Assembly (NCBI RefSeq): GCF_042649825.1
Contig: NZ_JBHSAB010000001.1
Span: forward strand, 310,001 to 374,000
DNA length: 64,000 bases
Origin: Legionella_C dresdenensis
GTDB lineage: Bacteria > Pseudomonadota > Gammaproteobacteria > Legionellales > Legionellaceae
Reading direction: 5' to 3'
Shown: positions 1 to 6,907 of the stretch, piece by piece
Position numbering within the stretch: the stretch's first letter is position 1
Layout of the letters: each line of letters opens with the position of its first letter
Translations under genes and position numbers: made by a program
Notes under the pieces: generated by a model
Database searches by the model: none
Told to the model about the DNA's origin: nothing
Seen by the model: the letters and a program-made list of their open reading frames with translations, nothing else

Positions 1-1083
1 TAACAGGCTCGCACTGAGGAAAAAACAGCCCATAGGCACACCGGCGTTACCGATGGCGGCAATAGTAGCTATGATCACCCACAATCCCATCATTGGCAGT
101 GAAACAGCTATGCCATGGTTTTGCATTAAATAAATAACTGTGGCAAAAATAAACGCCGCGCAGCCATTCATATTAAGACTTGTGCAGAGCGGAAGGACAA
201 AACGGCTGATTTCAGGCCTTACATTAAGATTTCTCTCAGCCGTTTCCATCGTCACGGGTAAAGTTCCAACTGAGGATTTTGAAAAGAAAGCAACCGATAA
301 TGCCGGTAACATGCCCTTCATTGCTGCAAACGGCCTGATGCCCTGGGTTTTCAGCCATAGCGGCAAGACGACAAAGCCCTGAATAAGGTTAGCCAGAACA
401 ATAATTAACAGATACTCCCCTATTCCCTTAATGGCCATTCCATGTTGCAGCTGTACCACTGTCGCAGTGATAAAACCGTAAAGACCTATTGGAATAATTG
501 CAATTACCCAACCGGTAATTACCATTAACAGACTGTGCAATCCCTTAAAGAAAGCAGTAACTGCCTGTCGTGAGTCCGGATCAGGGATAAAGCGGATAGC
601 AATACCAAAGACAATACCAATTAACAGAACGCCCATTACCTGATTTTCAATAAAGGGAGAAAGCATGGTTGTAGGAATCAGGCTGCTAATATGCTCAAAA
701 TAACTGAACTGCCCGGCTTTAGGCGCTTCCACATGCCGGTTAATCACCTCAACCATGCTGGGATGAATAAAGATATATAAAAGACAGCTAATCATCGCCG
801 CAACCATGGTTGTTCCCAGCGTATAAGTCATAGACCGCCGCCAGACAGTACCCATAGTACCGTCAGTCTTATAGTTAGATAAGGTCACAATGATTGATAA
901 AGCGATAATCGGCAAACTGATGCATTTGAAAATACGGATAAACAAATCAGAAATAAAAAGCCCGAAAGCCTGAATGAATCCTATGTTAGATAAACCGCTG
1001 GCAATACCTAGCAGGATCATTACTGAATATAAAAAGAAAGGATTAAGCCATAGCCTTGGTTGCCGCCTGGTTTGTGCGCACAT
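1..1083 (-). CDS. Sodium/dicarboxylate (DAACS) symporter, 3' end cut by window
   Basis: Reading the minus strand from ATG at 1083 gives 361 codons without a stop before the window edge, so the C-terminus is missing. The protein is almost entirely hydrophobic segments. It carries the DAACS-family serine-rich signature (SKSSVGTLP) followed by a second conserved stretch with LCTSLNMNG and, near the cut end, GNAGVPMG; these correspond to the re-entrant loop and TM7/TM8 substrate and Na+ binding regions of the family (known from GltP/DctA/GltPh). It is expected to import dicarboxylates or acidic amino acids with Na+ or H+ across the inner membrane. An ACAGGT ribosome-binding site lies about 10 nt before the ATG. 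Substrate (glutamate, aspartate or C4-dicarboxylate) cannot be decided, so no gene name is given. Confidence 0.87.
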   Translation of the reverse strand, partial: MCAQTRRQPRLWLNPFFLYSVMILLGIASGLSNIGFIQAFGLFISDLFIRIFKCISLPIIALSIIVTLSNYKTDGTMGTVWRRSMTYTLGTTMVAAMISCLLYIFIHPSMVEVINRHVEAPKAGQFSYFEHISSLIPTTMLSPFIENQVMGVLLIGIVFGIAIRFIPDPDSRQAVTAFFKGLHSLLMVITGWVIAIIPIGLYGFITATVVQLQHGMAIKGIGEYLLIIVLANLIQGFVVLPLWLKTQGIRPFAAMKGMLPALSVAFFSKSSVGTLPVTMETAERNLNVRPEISRFVLPLCTSLNMNGCAAFIFATVIYLMQNHGIAVSLPMMGLWVIIATIAAIGNAGVPMGCFFLSASLL

Positions 1084-1294
1084 AATTTTATACCTGTAAA
1101 ATATGGATATTTGCAATTAAATCAAAGGGAAATGAAAAAGATTAGCAGCAACAACAGCGAGAACAATAATTAATGGAGGGAATAACGAAACTGTTGGCAG
1201 GATAATACGCACTATTCATTAGATATGCCTAATTATTGTTCAATGGGATATATATTTTATCATACAGGGATTTAAAAGCAAGCCAAAAAAATTT

Positions 1295-1320
1295 GTCGTC
1301 CCCGCGAATACGGGGAAGCT
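1295..1320. repeat. REP-type hairpin, half copy
   Basis: The sequence gtcgtccccgcgaatacggg is a degenerate single arm of the CCCCGC-N-GCGGGG repeat also found at 13314-13399, 30338-30363 and 57298-57382. It sits just beyond the nagZ-like stop, where it could serve as a transcript end. Confidence 0.5.
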
Positions 1321-1334
1321 CTCGAAGGCCAAAC

Positions 1335-2408
1335 CTACGCCAATTCGCTTTGTGTCTGCTTCAATCTGGCAATACGCGCAAACGCCTGCTCTATCCTGCT
1401 GACCGTAATCACGCCATCATTGACCAAATCAACGATTGTGTCAATCACTTCCGGAGCGCTAATCTCTCCCAGTTGATTGGCAATAATGACCATATCAGCG
1501 CCGGCATTAATAGTCATTGCCAATGCTTCTTTCAGCGGGTAATGATCACTTATAGCCTTCATTTGCAAGTCATCGCTGATAATGACGCCATCAAAACCCA
1601 ATTGCTGACGTAGCAGACCTGATAAAATCGGTTTGGATAACGTTGCCGGCAGCCCGTCTGGATCAAGATTACGGTTAATGACATGCGCCGTCATTATCAT
1701 GGCGGTAGCCTCATCAGACTGTGATAATGCCGTATAGGGAACCAGTTCATCTGCATCAAACGTATCGGTGACATCGACAAATCCAAGATGCGTGTCCCCG
1801 CTGGCGCTGCCATGGCCAGGGAAATGTTTATAGCAGCAGGTAATACCGAGATCAGCGAAAATTTTTACAAACTCGTTGGCATTTTTCACCACTTCCTGGC
1901 TGCCAGCGCCAAAACTTCTTCCTAAACGGCCAATAATGCCAGACTCGGTGGTTAAATTAAGATCGACAACTGGTGCAAAATTCAGGTTAAAACCAAGAAA
2001 CTTTAAGGTTTCGGCCATTTCCAGCCAATACGCATGTTTTTGGCCTGAAGGCAGGTTAGCAGCTTGTTCCGGTGATTTGGTCTGCATGCAACCTTCAATT
2101 TTGGCGAGGCGATCAACCGCGCCGCCTTCATAGTCGATGGCAATAAAAAGCGGCAGTTGTTTACCTGTTGCAGAATTGTGGGAAAAGTGATTCAACATGC
2201 GGTTAAGATGAATAATTTGCATCTGATTTACCAGATTTTTTCCTTGCCGAGCATTAGCAAGATCATAATCAAAAAGAATGACGCCGCCTAATCCATCGTT
2301 GAGCAACCATTGGCTTACAGGACTGGACTCATTAATTTCAGTACCATTAAAGCCAATAAGAAGCATCTGCGCAATTTTTTGTCGTAAACTAATCACCTTA
2401 ACACCCAC
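1335..2408 (-). CDS. nagZ: Beta-N-acetylhexosaminidase, NagZ-type (GH3)
   Basis: A 357-residue glycoside hydrolase family 3 protein. It carries the NagZ signature KHFPGHG at residues 194-200, followed by D205 and H207. The SDD at 278-280 should hold the catalytic aspartate, and IDYEGG is at 91-96. NagZ releases GlcNAc from GlcNAc-1,6-anhydro-muropeptides in cytosolic cell-wall recycling. There is no signal peptide, consistent with a cytoplasmic enzyme, and the length matches NagZ (about 340). The start is uncertain: residue 1 is a GTG with a weak ribosome-binding site, and a second in-frame GTG four codons later (2396) is equally plausible. The gene stands alone between two unrelated minus-strand genes. 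Confidence 0.88.
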   Translation of the reverse strand: MGVKVISLRQKIAQMLLIGFNGTEINESSPVSQWLLNDGLGGVILFDYDLANARQGKNLVNQMQIIHLNRMLNHFSHNSATGKQLPLFIAIDYEGGAVDRLAKIEGCMQTKSPEQAANLPSGQKHAYWLEMAETLKFLGFNLNFAPVVDLNLTTESGIIGRLGRSFGAGSQEVVKNANEFVKIFADLGITCCYKHFPGHGSASGDTHLGFVDVTDTFDADELVPYTALSQSDEATAMIMTAHVINRNLDPDGLPATLSKPILSGLLRQQLGFDGVIISDDLQMKAISDHYPLKEALAMTINAGADMVIIANQLGEISAPEVIDTIVDLVNDGVITVSRIEQAFARIARLKQTQSELA

Positions 2409-2450
2409 ATCTTGTTGCTTTCCTCAAGCATACACCCTTTTGCCGTTAAA

Positions 2451-2900
2451 TCATAATGGAGGAACAGGTGGAATTGCCTTGAAGTCGCAGGTACAAGAGC
2501 TGATTGCCGTAGGCGGTAAAGGAACCTGGCCAAAATCACTTGCGAAACAGATAGGAACCACCCATGCAGAAATGGGACCTTTGATTTTATCGGGCAATGA
2601 CCAGAATTGGAGTCCAGTATATTTCATATCCTCCTGCCCCTGCCAGATAGTTGGAGAGAAGGTTGCAGTAAACTTTATCTTCTGTGAAGGTTCGCAATCG
2701 AATGCCTGCCTGTTCCATTGCTTGCCTTTAGGAATCTGGATAGTCGCTAATATATCATCCGTTTCAGCATCGCTGGCAACAACCGTCACTTGATAATTAG
2801 TCCAGCAATTATCCTTTGCCAAAGTAAAAAAACACTGGAAAGCCATGACAGATGTAGTGAATACAACCAGAGTAAACAATAATAGTATGCGCTTAAACAT
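2451..2900 (-). CDS. Small exported protein of unknown function
   Basis: A 149-residue protein starting at the ATG at 2900, chosen because AAAGGAG precedes it at ideal spacing; a longer reading to 2930 has no such site. Residues 1-20 form a clear Sec signal peptide (MFKRILLLF, hydrophobic core, cleavage after VMA). The mature part of about 129 residues has several cysteines (FQCFF, NCWTNY, FDCEPS, ICFAS, CTC), suggesting disulfides in the periplasm or outside the cell. It ends in a proline-rich tail. No family is recognised. An exported small Cys-rich protein in a type II secreting organism could be a secreted substrate, but that is inference. Confidence 0.7.
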   Translation of the reverse strand: MFKRILLLFTLVVFTTSVMAFQCFFTLAKDNCWTNYQVTVVASDAETDDILATIQIPKGKQWNRQAFDCEPSQKIKFTATFSPTIWQGQEDMKYTGLQFWSLPDKIKGPISAWVVPICFASDFGQVPLPPTAISSCTCDFKAIPPVPPL

Positions 2901-3034
2901 CGTCCATCTCCTTTGGGCTTGATTATACAATTATATACACACTGGATAAATTGTGCGAGCCGTGGCCCGCATTTAAAGTTTTGCATCAATAAAAGATTGA
3001 TTTTTTTATATCAACCCGTTATCCTTGCGGCGCT

Positions 3035-3122
3035 GGAGAGGTGGCCGAGCGGTCGAAGGCGCACGCCTGGAAAGTGTGTATACGGCAACGTATCGAGGGT
3101 TCGAATCCCTCTCTCTCCGCCA
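3035..3122 (+). tRNA. tRNA-Ser (GGA anticodon)
   Basis: The 88-nt sequence folds as a class II tRNA with a long variable arm (TATACGGCAACGTA). The acceptor stem GGAGAGG pairs with TCTCTCC with one G-U, the T arm carries GGTTCGAATCC, and the CCA end is encoded. The anticodon GGA is at 3069-3071 in the loop CTGGAAA. The sequence resembles the E. coli tRNA-Ser(GGA) pattern throughout. No integrase gene or attachment-site duplication is visible beside it. Confidence 0.97.
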
Positions 3123-3172
3123 GCATCTATTTAATTCCCCCGTTGATTATTATACGAATATCCAGTTTAGGT

Positions 3173-3384
3173 AGTAGCCTTGATGGAGCGAAGTGAAATC
3201 AAGGTTTTCCCCTCTTCCCTGGGGGAGTAAGAACCAGTACCAATCTCTCCAGTAATCCCTTTCCTTTAAAAGCTCTTTGCACACCCTCTGATGCCAGGGA
3301 TAGCATCTGGTAGCGTCAGGATGATTTCATGCGTGTTTGCAAAAAGCCTATACCTTGATTACGCTTCGCTGCATCAAGGCTACT
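3173..3384. mobile_element. MITE-like element, copy A
   Basis: A 212-bp non-coding element lies between tRNA-Ser and xseA. Its ends, 3173-3204 and 3353-3384, are 32-nt inverted repeats (AGTAGCCTTGATG... and ...CATCAAGGCTACT) with a few mismatches. The interior from 3228 to about 3346 is clearly related to positions 42706-42820 (shared strings such as CCAATCTCTCCAGTAATCCC and CATGCGTGTTTGCAAAAAGC). Compared with the second copy, A lacks the right arm of the inner inverted repeat. No transposase is encoded, which fits a miniature inverted-repeat element mobilised in trans. The rest of the 360-nt gene-free stretch shows nothing recognisable. Confidence 0.75.
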
Positions 3385-3482
3385 CCCTATTTTTCATTAA
3401 AGTAGGCTTGAACTCAACCTACTGGTTTTGAGTACGCTTTTCATTGTACACTCATGCCACTCTTTGCCAACATTGATTTATT

Positions 3483-4820
3483 GTGGAAATTCAATCTGCT
3501 CAACCAAATTACCTTACTGTTTCGCAACTCAATCGCCAGATTCGGTCTTTGCTTGAATATGATGTGGGTGAGGTACAGGTTGCCGGGGAATTGTCGAATC
3601 TGGCGAAACCGGCTTCGGGGCATCTGTATTTTACTTTAAAGGATGATCAGGCTCAGATACGTTGTGTCTTCTTTCGTAACCATCATACCCGGGAAACGCG
3701 CCAGTTTGATAATGGACAGCAAGTAATCGCCAGAGGGAGATTGAGCCTGTATGAAGCACGTGGGGATTATCAATTAATTGTTCAGGAATTAACCTCGGCA
3801 GGTTTAGGCGAATTGTATCGGCAATTTGAATTGCTGAAAGCCAGACTTGAACAACAGGGCCTGTTTGCTCAGGCGCGTAAACGCCCTATCCCTCGTCTTC
3901 CTTCAGCCATCGCCGTTGTTACCTCGGCAACCGGCGCGGCAATTAAAGATATCCTTAGTACACTCGCCCGCCGTTTTCCAATAGCCCATGTTTATGTATA
4001 TCCCACTGAGGTACAGGGCAAAGATGCAGCCGTGCGGATTGCCAAAGCAATTAATCAGGCTAATATCGATGGCCTGGCAGAGGTGATGATTCTGGCACGC
4101 GGCGGTGGCAGTATTGAAGACTTGTGGGCTTTTAATGATGAACAATTGGCATTAACCATTGCGAACAGCCGAATACCGATAGTATCGGGCGTTGGCCATG
4201 AAACTGATTTTACCATTGCCGATTTTGTGGCTGATTTACGGGCAGCTACTCCAACAGCTGCAGCCGAAACAGTAACGCCGGATAAAATTGAGCTGCATGA
4301 TTGCTTTTCCGGGTTGATAAATCGTATTCAGACTGCCATGGCGAGCAAAATCAGGCACCAACAATTTATTTTATCGCATCAGCTAGCCAAACTCACATCA
4401 CCTGAGCATATCATTTCAAGCCACTGGCAAACACTTGATTATCTTGAACGGCGCCTGCATCAGCAATTACAGGCTCAAATTAACCGCAATCGCCACCGTC
4501 TGCATCTGGGCAATGCTGCTTTACATGCCAAAAATCCAATTGTCTGTCTTCATCAGGCTCAGGCCCGGATTATTCTGCAACAGCAACAACTGGTTCAGGC
4601 AATCAGACACCATTACGAAACCGCCTCCCATCATTTCCAGAAGCAACTTGCCAAACTCCATACTGTCAGCCCGTTAGCCACGCTTCAACGCGGATACAGC
4701 ATTGCAACACATAATGACAGTGTCCTTTTTGCAGCAGATCAGGTTGAATTGAGCGACACTATTGATTTACGATTAGCCAAAGGCCGTTTGAGCTGTAAAA
4801 TAATTGGTAAAGGAGTATAA
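3483..4820 (+). CDS. xseA: Exodeoxyribonuclease VII large subunit
   Basis: A 445-residue protein matching XseA along its length. The N-terminal OB-fold nucleic-acid binding domain covers about residues 10-105 (GELSNLAKPASGHLYFTLKD is typical). The catalytic domain follows, with the VVTSATGAAIKDI, ARGGGSIEDLWAFND and GVGHETDFTIADF motifs. After that come the coiled coil and a C-terminal part with LQRGYSI. The enzyme degrades single-stranded DNA together with XseB, which is not in this window. Translation appears to begin at a GTG (3483) with no evident Shine-Dalgarno sequence; no better upstream start exists in frame. The gene is followed after 5 nt by a rhomboid gene, so they are likely co-transcribed. 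Confidence 0.95.
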   Translation: MEIQSAQPNYLTVSQLNRQIRSLLEYDVGEVQVAGELSNLAKPASGHLYFTLKDDQAQIRCVFFRNHHTRETRQFDNGQQVIARGRLSLYEARGDYQLIVQELTSAGLGELYRQFELLKARLEQQGLFAQARKRPIPRLPSAIAVVTSATGAAIKDILSTLARRFPIAHVYVYPTEVQGKDAAVRIAKAINQANIDGLAEVMILARGGGSIEDLWAFNDEQLALTIANSRIPIVSGVGHETDFTIADFVADLRAATPTAAAETVTPDKIELHDCFSGLINRIQTAMASKIRHQQFILSHQLAKLTSPEHIISSHWQTLDYLERRLHQQLQAQINRNRHRLHLGNAALHAKNPIVCLHQAQARIILQQQQLVQAIRHHYETASHHFQKQLAKLHTVSPLATLQRGYSIATHNDSVLFAADQVELSDTIDLRLAKGRLSCKIIGKGV

Positions 4821-4825
4821 AATTT

Positions 4826-5422
4826 ATGATTACGCTGGATGAATTAAATTCAAGTATGGTTGAAATCATTCATCATACCCGAGAAAACTACCCGGTTCTG
4901 GCTGGTATACTTATTGTACTCTGGGGCGCTTTTTTTCTGGAAGCGTTATCGGGCTATCGCCTGCTTTATCTTGGTATACGCCCGCGACATTTATCAGGTT
5001 TACCGGGAATTGTGTTTGCGCCCTTGCTCCACGCTAATTTTAATCACCTGTTTTTCAATACCATTCCGCTTATCGTTTTAAGTAATTTTTTGCTGATTGA
5101 TGGTTTAAACTATTTTCTGGCAGTAACTGCGGTGATCACTTTAATCAGCGGAGTTTTAATCTGGTGTTTTGCCAAACCCGGCGTTCATGTTGGTGCAAGC
5201 GCGGTTATTACCGGGTATTGGGGATTGCTGGTAACGGATGTTTACAATCAGGGAACACTTACCGCCCTTATTCTCGGCGCAATTTGCATTTACTACTTTG
5301 CCGGTATTTTTCTGGGGATTTTTCCACGGGCAAAAGGTGTGTCCTGGGAAGGCCATTTGTTTGGTCTTGCGGCAGGAATAGCAGCAAGTTTTATCGTTAC
5401 CGGGAATAGTTTACCGTTTTAA
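4826..5422 (+). CDS. Rhomboid-family intramembrane serine protease
   Basis: A 198-residue polytopic membrane protein with about six hydrophobic segments. The rhomboid catalytic dyad is visible: serine S125 in HVGASAV (the GxSx motif) and histidine H177 in WEGHLFG. The usual HxxxN-type motif before the active site appears as LLHANFNHLFFN at about 68-78. Rhomboids cleave transmembrane substrates within the inner membrane; the substrate here is unknown. The GGAG ribosome-binding site lies in the last codons of xseA, so the two genes look coupled. It converges on fliK, and a hairpin at 5439-5452 lies between them. Confidence 0.88.
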   Translation: MITLDELNSSMVEIIHHTRENYPVLAGILIVLWGAFFLEALSGYRLLYLGIRPRHLSGLPGIVFAPLLHANFNHLFFNTIPLIVLSNFLLIDGLNYFLAVTAVITLISGVLIWCFAKPGVHVGASAVITGYWGLLVTDVYNQGTLTALILGAICIYYFAGIFLGIFPRAKGVSWEGHLFGLAAGIAASFIVTGNSLPF

Positions 5423-5438
5423 GAAGATAGAGAGTGCC

Positions 5439-5452
5439 GGGCTTTACAGCCC
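5439..5452. repeat. GGGCTTTACAGCCC palindrome between convergent genes
   Basis: A hairpin with stem GGGCT/AGCCC and loop TTAC sits between the converging rhomboid and fliK genes, so it may act as a shared transcript end. The same core recurs at 13237-13250, 13445-13458 and 59463-59490. Confidence 0.5.
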
Positions 5453-5464
5453 AGCCTGCACCTA

Positions 5465-6679
5465 TTATGCGAAATAATCTATCATGCCGTTGCCTGATTT
5501 AGGCAAGCTTGTTTCGCCCAGGACATGGTCATCATCACCAATCTGGAACGCGCTCTGGCTGTTATTACCGCCATTGCCGCTTTCCTGCTGCTGTGAAGCC
5601 ATCTGGCGTTGGTTAGCATTGGACTCGACATTTACGTTTGCGAGGTTTACCCCCTGATCGTTCATCATATCTTTTAGACGAGGGATAGCTTGCTCAATCA
5701 TATCACGCACCTGATGGGTATGGGCGGTTATATTCAGTTGGGCATTATTATCCGCATTAACATGAATTTTGACCTCAATAGGCCCCAGATCCTGTGGATT
5801 GAGCTTAATTACGGCACTGTCAATTTTCTGTTGCCCCATCCAGACAATCTTCTGGTTAAATTTGTCGCTCCAGTCGCGTGAGGAAACATTGGTTGGGATT
5901 TCAAGCTTTTTAGGCTCTGACGCTTGTACAGGCGCTGTTTCCTGACGATTCACCGTTGGTGCGGCAACCACTGGCTGGCTGGATGTCTGGGTATCAAGCG
6001 ACAATTTTTTGTCGCCTTTATCAGCGCTCGCCATTGCAATCTCATCAGCGACTACAACATTCTCAACCACTGTTTTTTGAGCAGCTTGAGTTACGGGCTC
6101 TTTCAATATTTCTGCTTTGGCATCCGCCGTCTTTGGCAAAGCAGCATCCACAGCCTCTTCAAGCGAACTCGCCTGACTATTATTCTGGCTCAAAGTTAAA
6201 TCGGCATCTGTATTTGAATTAGCCTTTGAATTTAACTTGTTCAAAAGTGGGTTGACTGTTGTTTGTGCCGGCAGCTCCTCAATAACCTGCTGCTGTTCGG
6301 TGTTGACCTGAGCAACAGATTGTTGCTGTACCGGCTGTTGTTCATAATGGCTCATTAGCCATACCAGAGAAGCGCTTTCCTGCGGGGTAAGCTCTAAATC
6401 CTTGCCGTCATCCTCAGTCGCCAACCCGGCCTGATCACTGACTAACTGAATAGCTTCATCCACCAGGTTTTCTTCGCCTGACAGGGTTAATTGTTCGTCA
6501 GCCGTTGTTGTACCGAGCAAATTTTCACCCTCTTTACCTGATTCTTCCTGCAGCAACTTATTCATTACGCCTTTAAAAGGTAATGCATCAGTTCCGGCTG
6601 CCTCAGCATCCGAACCTGAGATTACCGATGCATTTTCGGCGGTTAGTTTAGTTATTGCAGCTTGGATCAGATTAATCAT
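5465..6679 (-). CDS. fliK: Flagellar hook-length control protein FliK
   Basis: The 404-residue reading starts at the ATG at 6679, where AAGGAG lies 7 nt upstream; an in-frame GTG at 6685 is too close to that site. Residues about 1-270 are low-complexity, Gln/Ala/Asp-rich and poorly conserved, as in the FliK ruler region. The C-terminal domain (about 275-375) carries the Flg_hook signature (VIKLNPQDLGPIEVKI, then LNITAHTHQVRDMIEQAIPRLKDM), which switches export specificity when the hook reaches its length. A Gln/Asn-rich tail follows. The gene is isolated from the flg operon by 7 kb but has its own sigma-54 promoter, so it should be expressed with it. Confidence 0.93.
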   Translation of the reverse strand: MINLIQAAITKLTAENASVISGSDAEAAGTDALPFKGVMNKLLQEESGKEGENLLGTTTADEQLTLSGEENLVDEAIQLVSDQAGLATEDDGKDLELTPQESASLVWLMSHYEQQPVQQQSVAQVNTEQQQVIEELPAQTTVNPLLNKLNSKANSNTDADLTLSQNNSQASSLEEAVDAALPKTADAKAEILKEPVTQAAQKTVVENVVVADEIAMASADKGDKKLSLDTQTSSQPVVAAPTVNRQETAPVQASEPKKLEIPTNVSSRDWSDKFNQKIVWMGQQKIDSAVIKLNPQDLGPIEVKIHVNADNNAQLNITAHTHQVRDMIEQAIPRLKDMMNDQGVNLANVNVESNANQRQMASQQQESGNGGNNSQSAFQIGDDDHVLGETSLPKSGNGMIDYFA

Positions 6680-6710
6680 AGTCACACTCCTTTAGTATCA
6701 CCAATGCACA

Positions 6711-6725
6711 GCAAGAAGTGTGCCA
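6711..6725 (-). promoter_or_regulatory. Sigma-54 promoter for fliK
   Basis: On the minus strand the sequence is TGGCACACTTCTTGC, an exact match to TGGCAC-N5-TTGC (-24/-12). It ends 32 nt before the fliK ATG, leaving room for a short leader with the AAGGAG site. The match and position are seen directly; use by RpoN and a FleQ-type activator is inferred from known flagellar regulation. Confidence 0.85.
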
Positions 6726-6907
6726 GGTTGGCGATAGCAAAATCGCGCCAATACAAAAACAGGCATAATCTTTAAAGTCTAGCAAAGGTTTTAAATTTTG
6801 CTTAATTTTTTACCAAAAAAAATAATTTTCTTTAAATTGCCCATTGAAGCCCATGAATATTTACTGATTTTAGGCTATGATAAATCTTTTGATTCCAGGA
6901 GTCGGTT

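Noticed and set aside
1236..1613. Plus-strand open frame over the start of the window's repeat and nagZ
   Set aside because: It is the antisense of nagZ, has no homology that I recognise, and its composition follows the opposite coding frame.
2913..3134. Plus-strand open frame covering tRNA-Ser
   Set aside because: It is an accidental frame across the tRNA gene.
3035..3384. tRNA-Ser as integration site of a genomic island
   Set aside because: No integrase gene and no repeat of the tRNA 3' end were seen; only a short MITE-like element follows.
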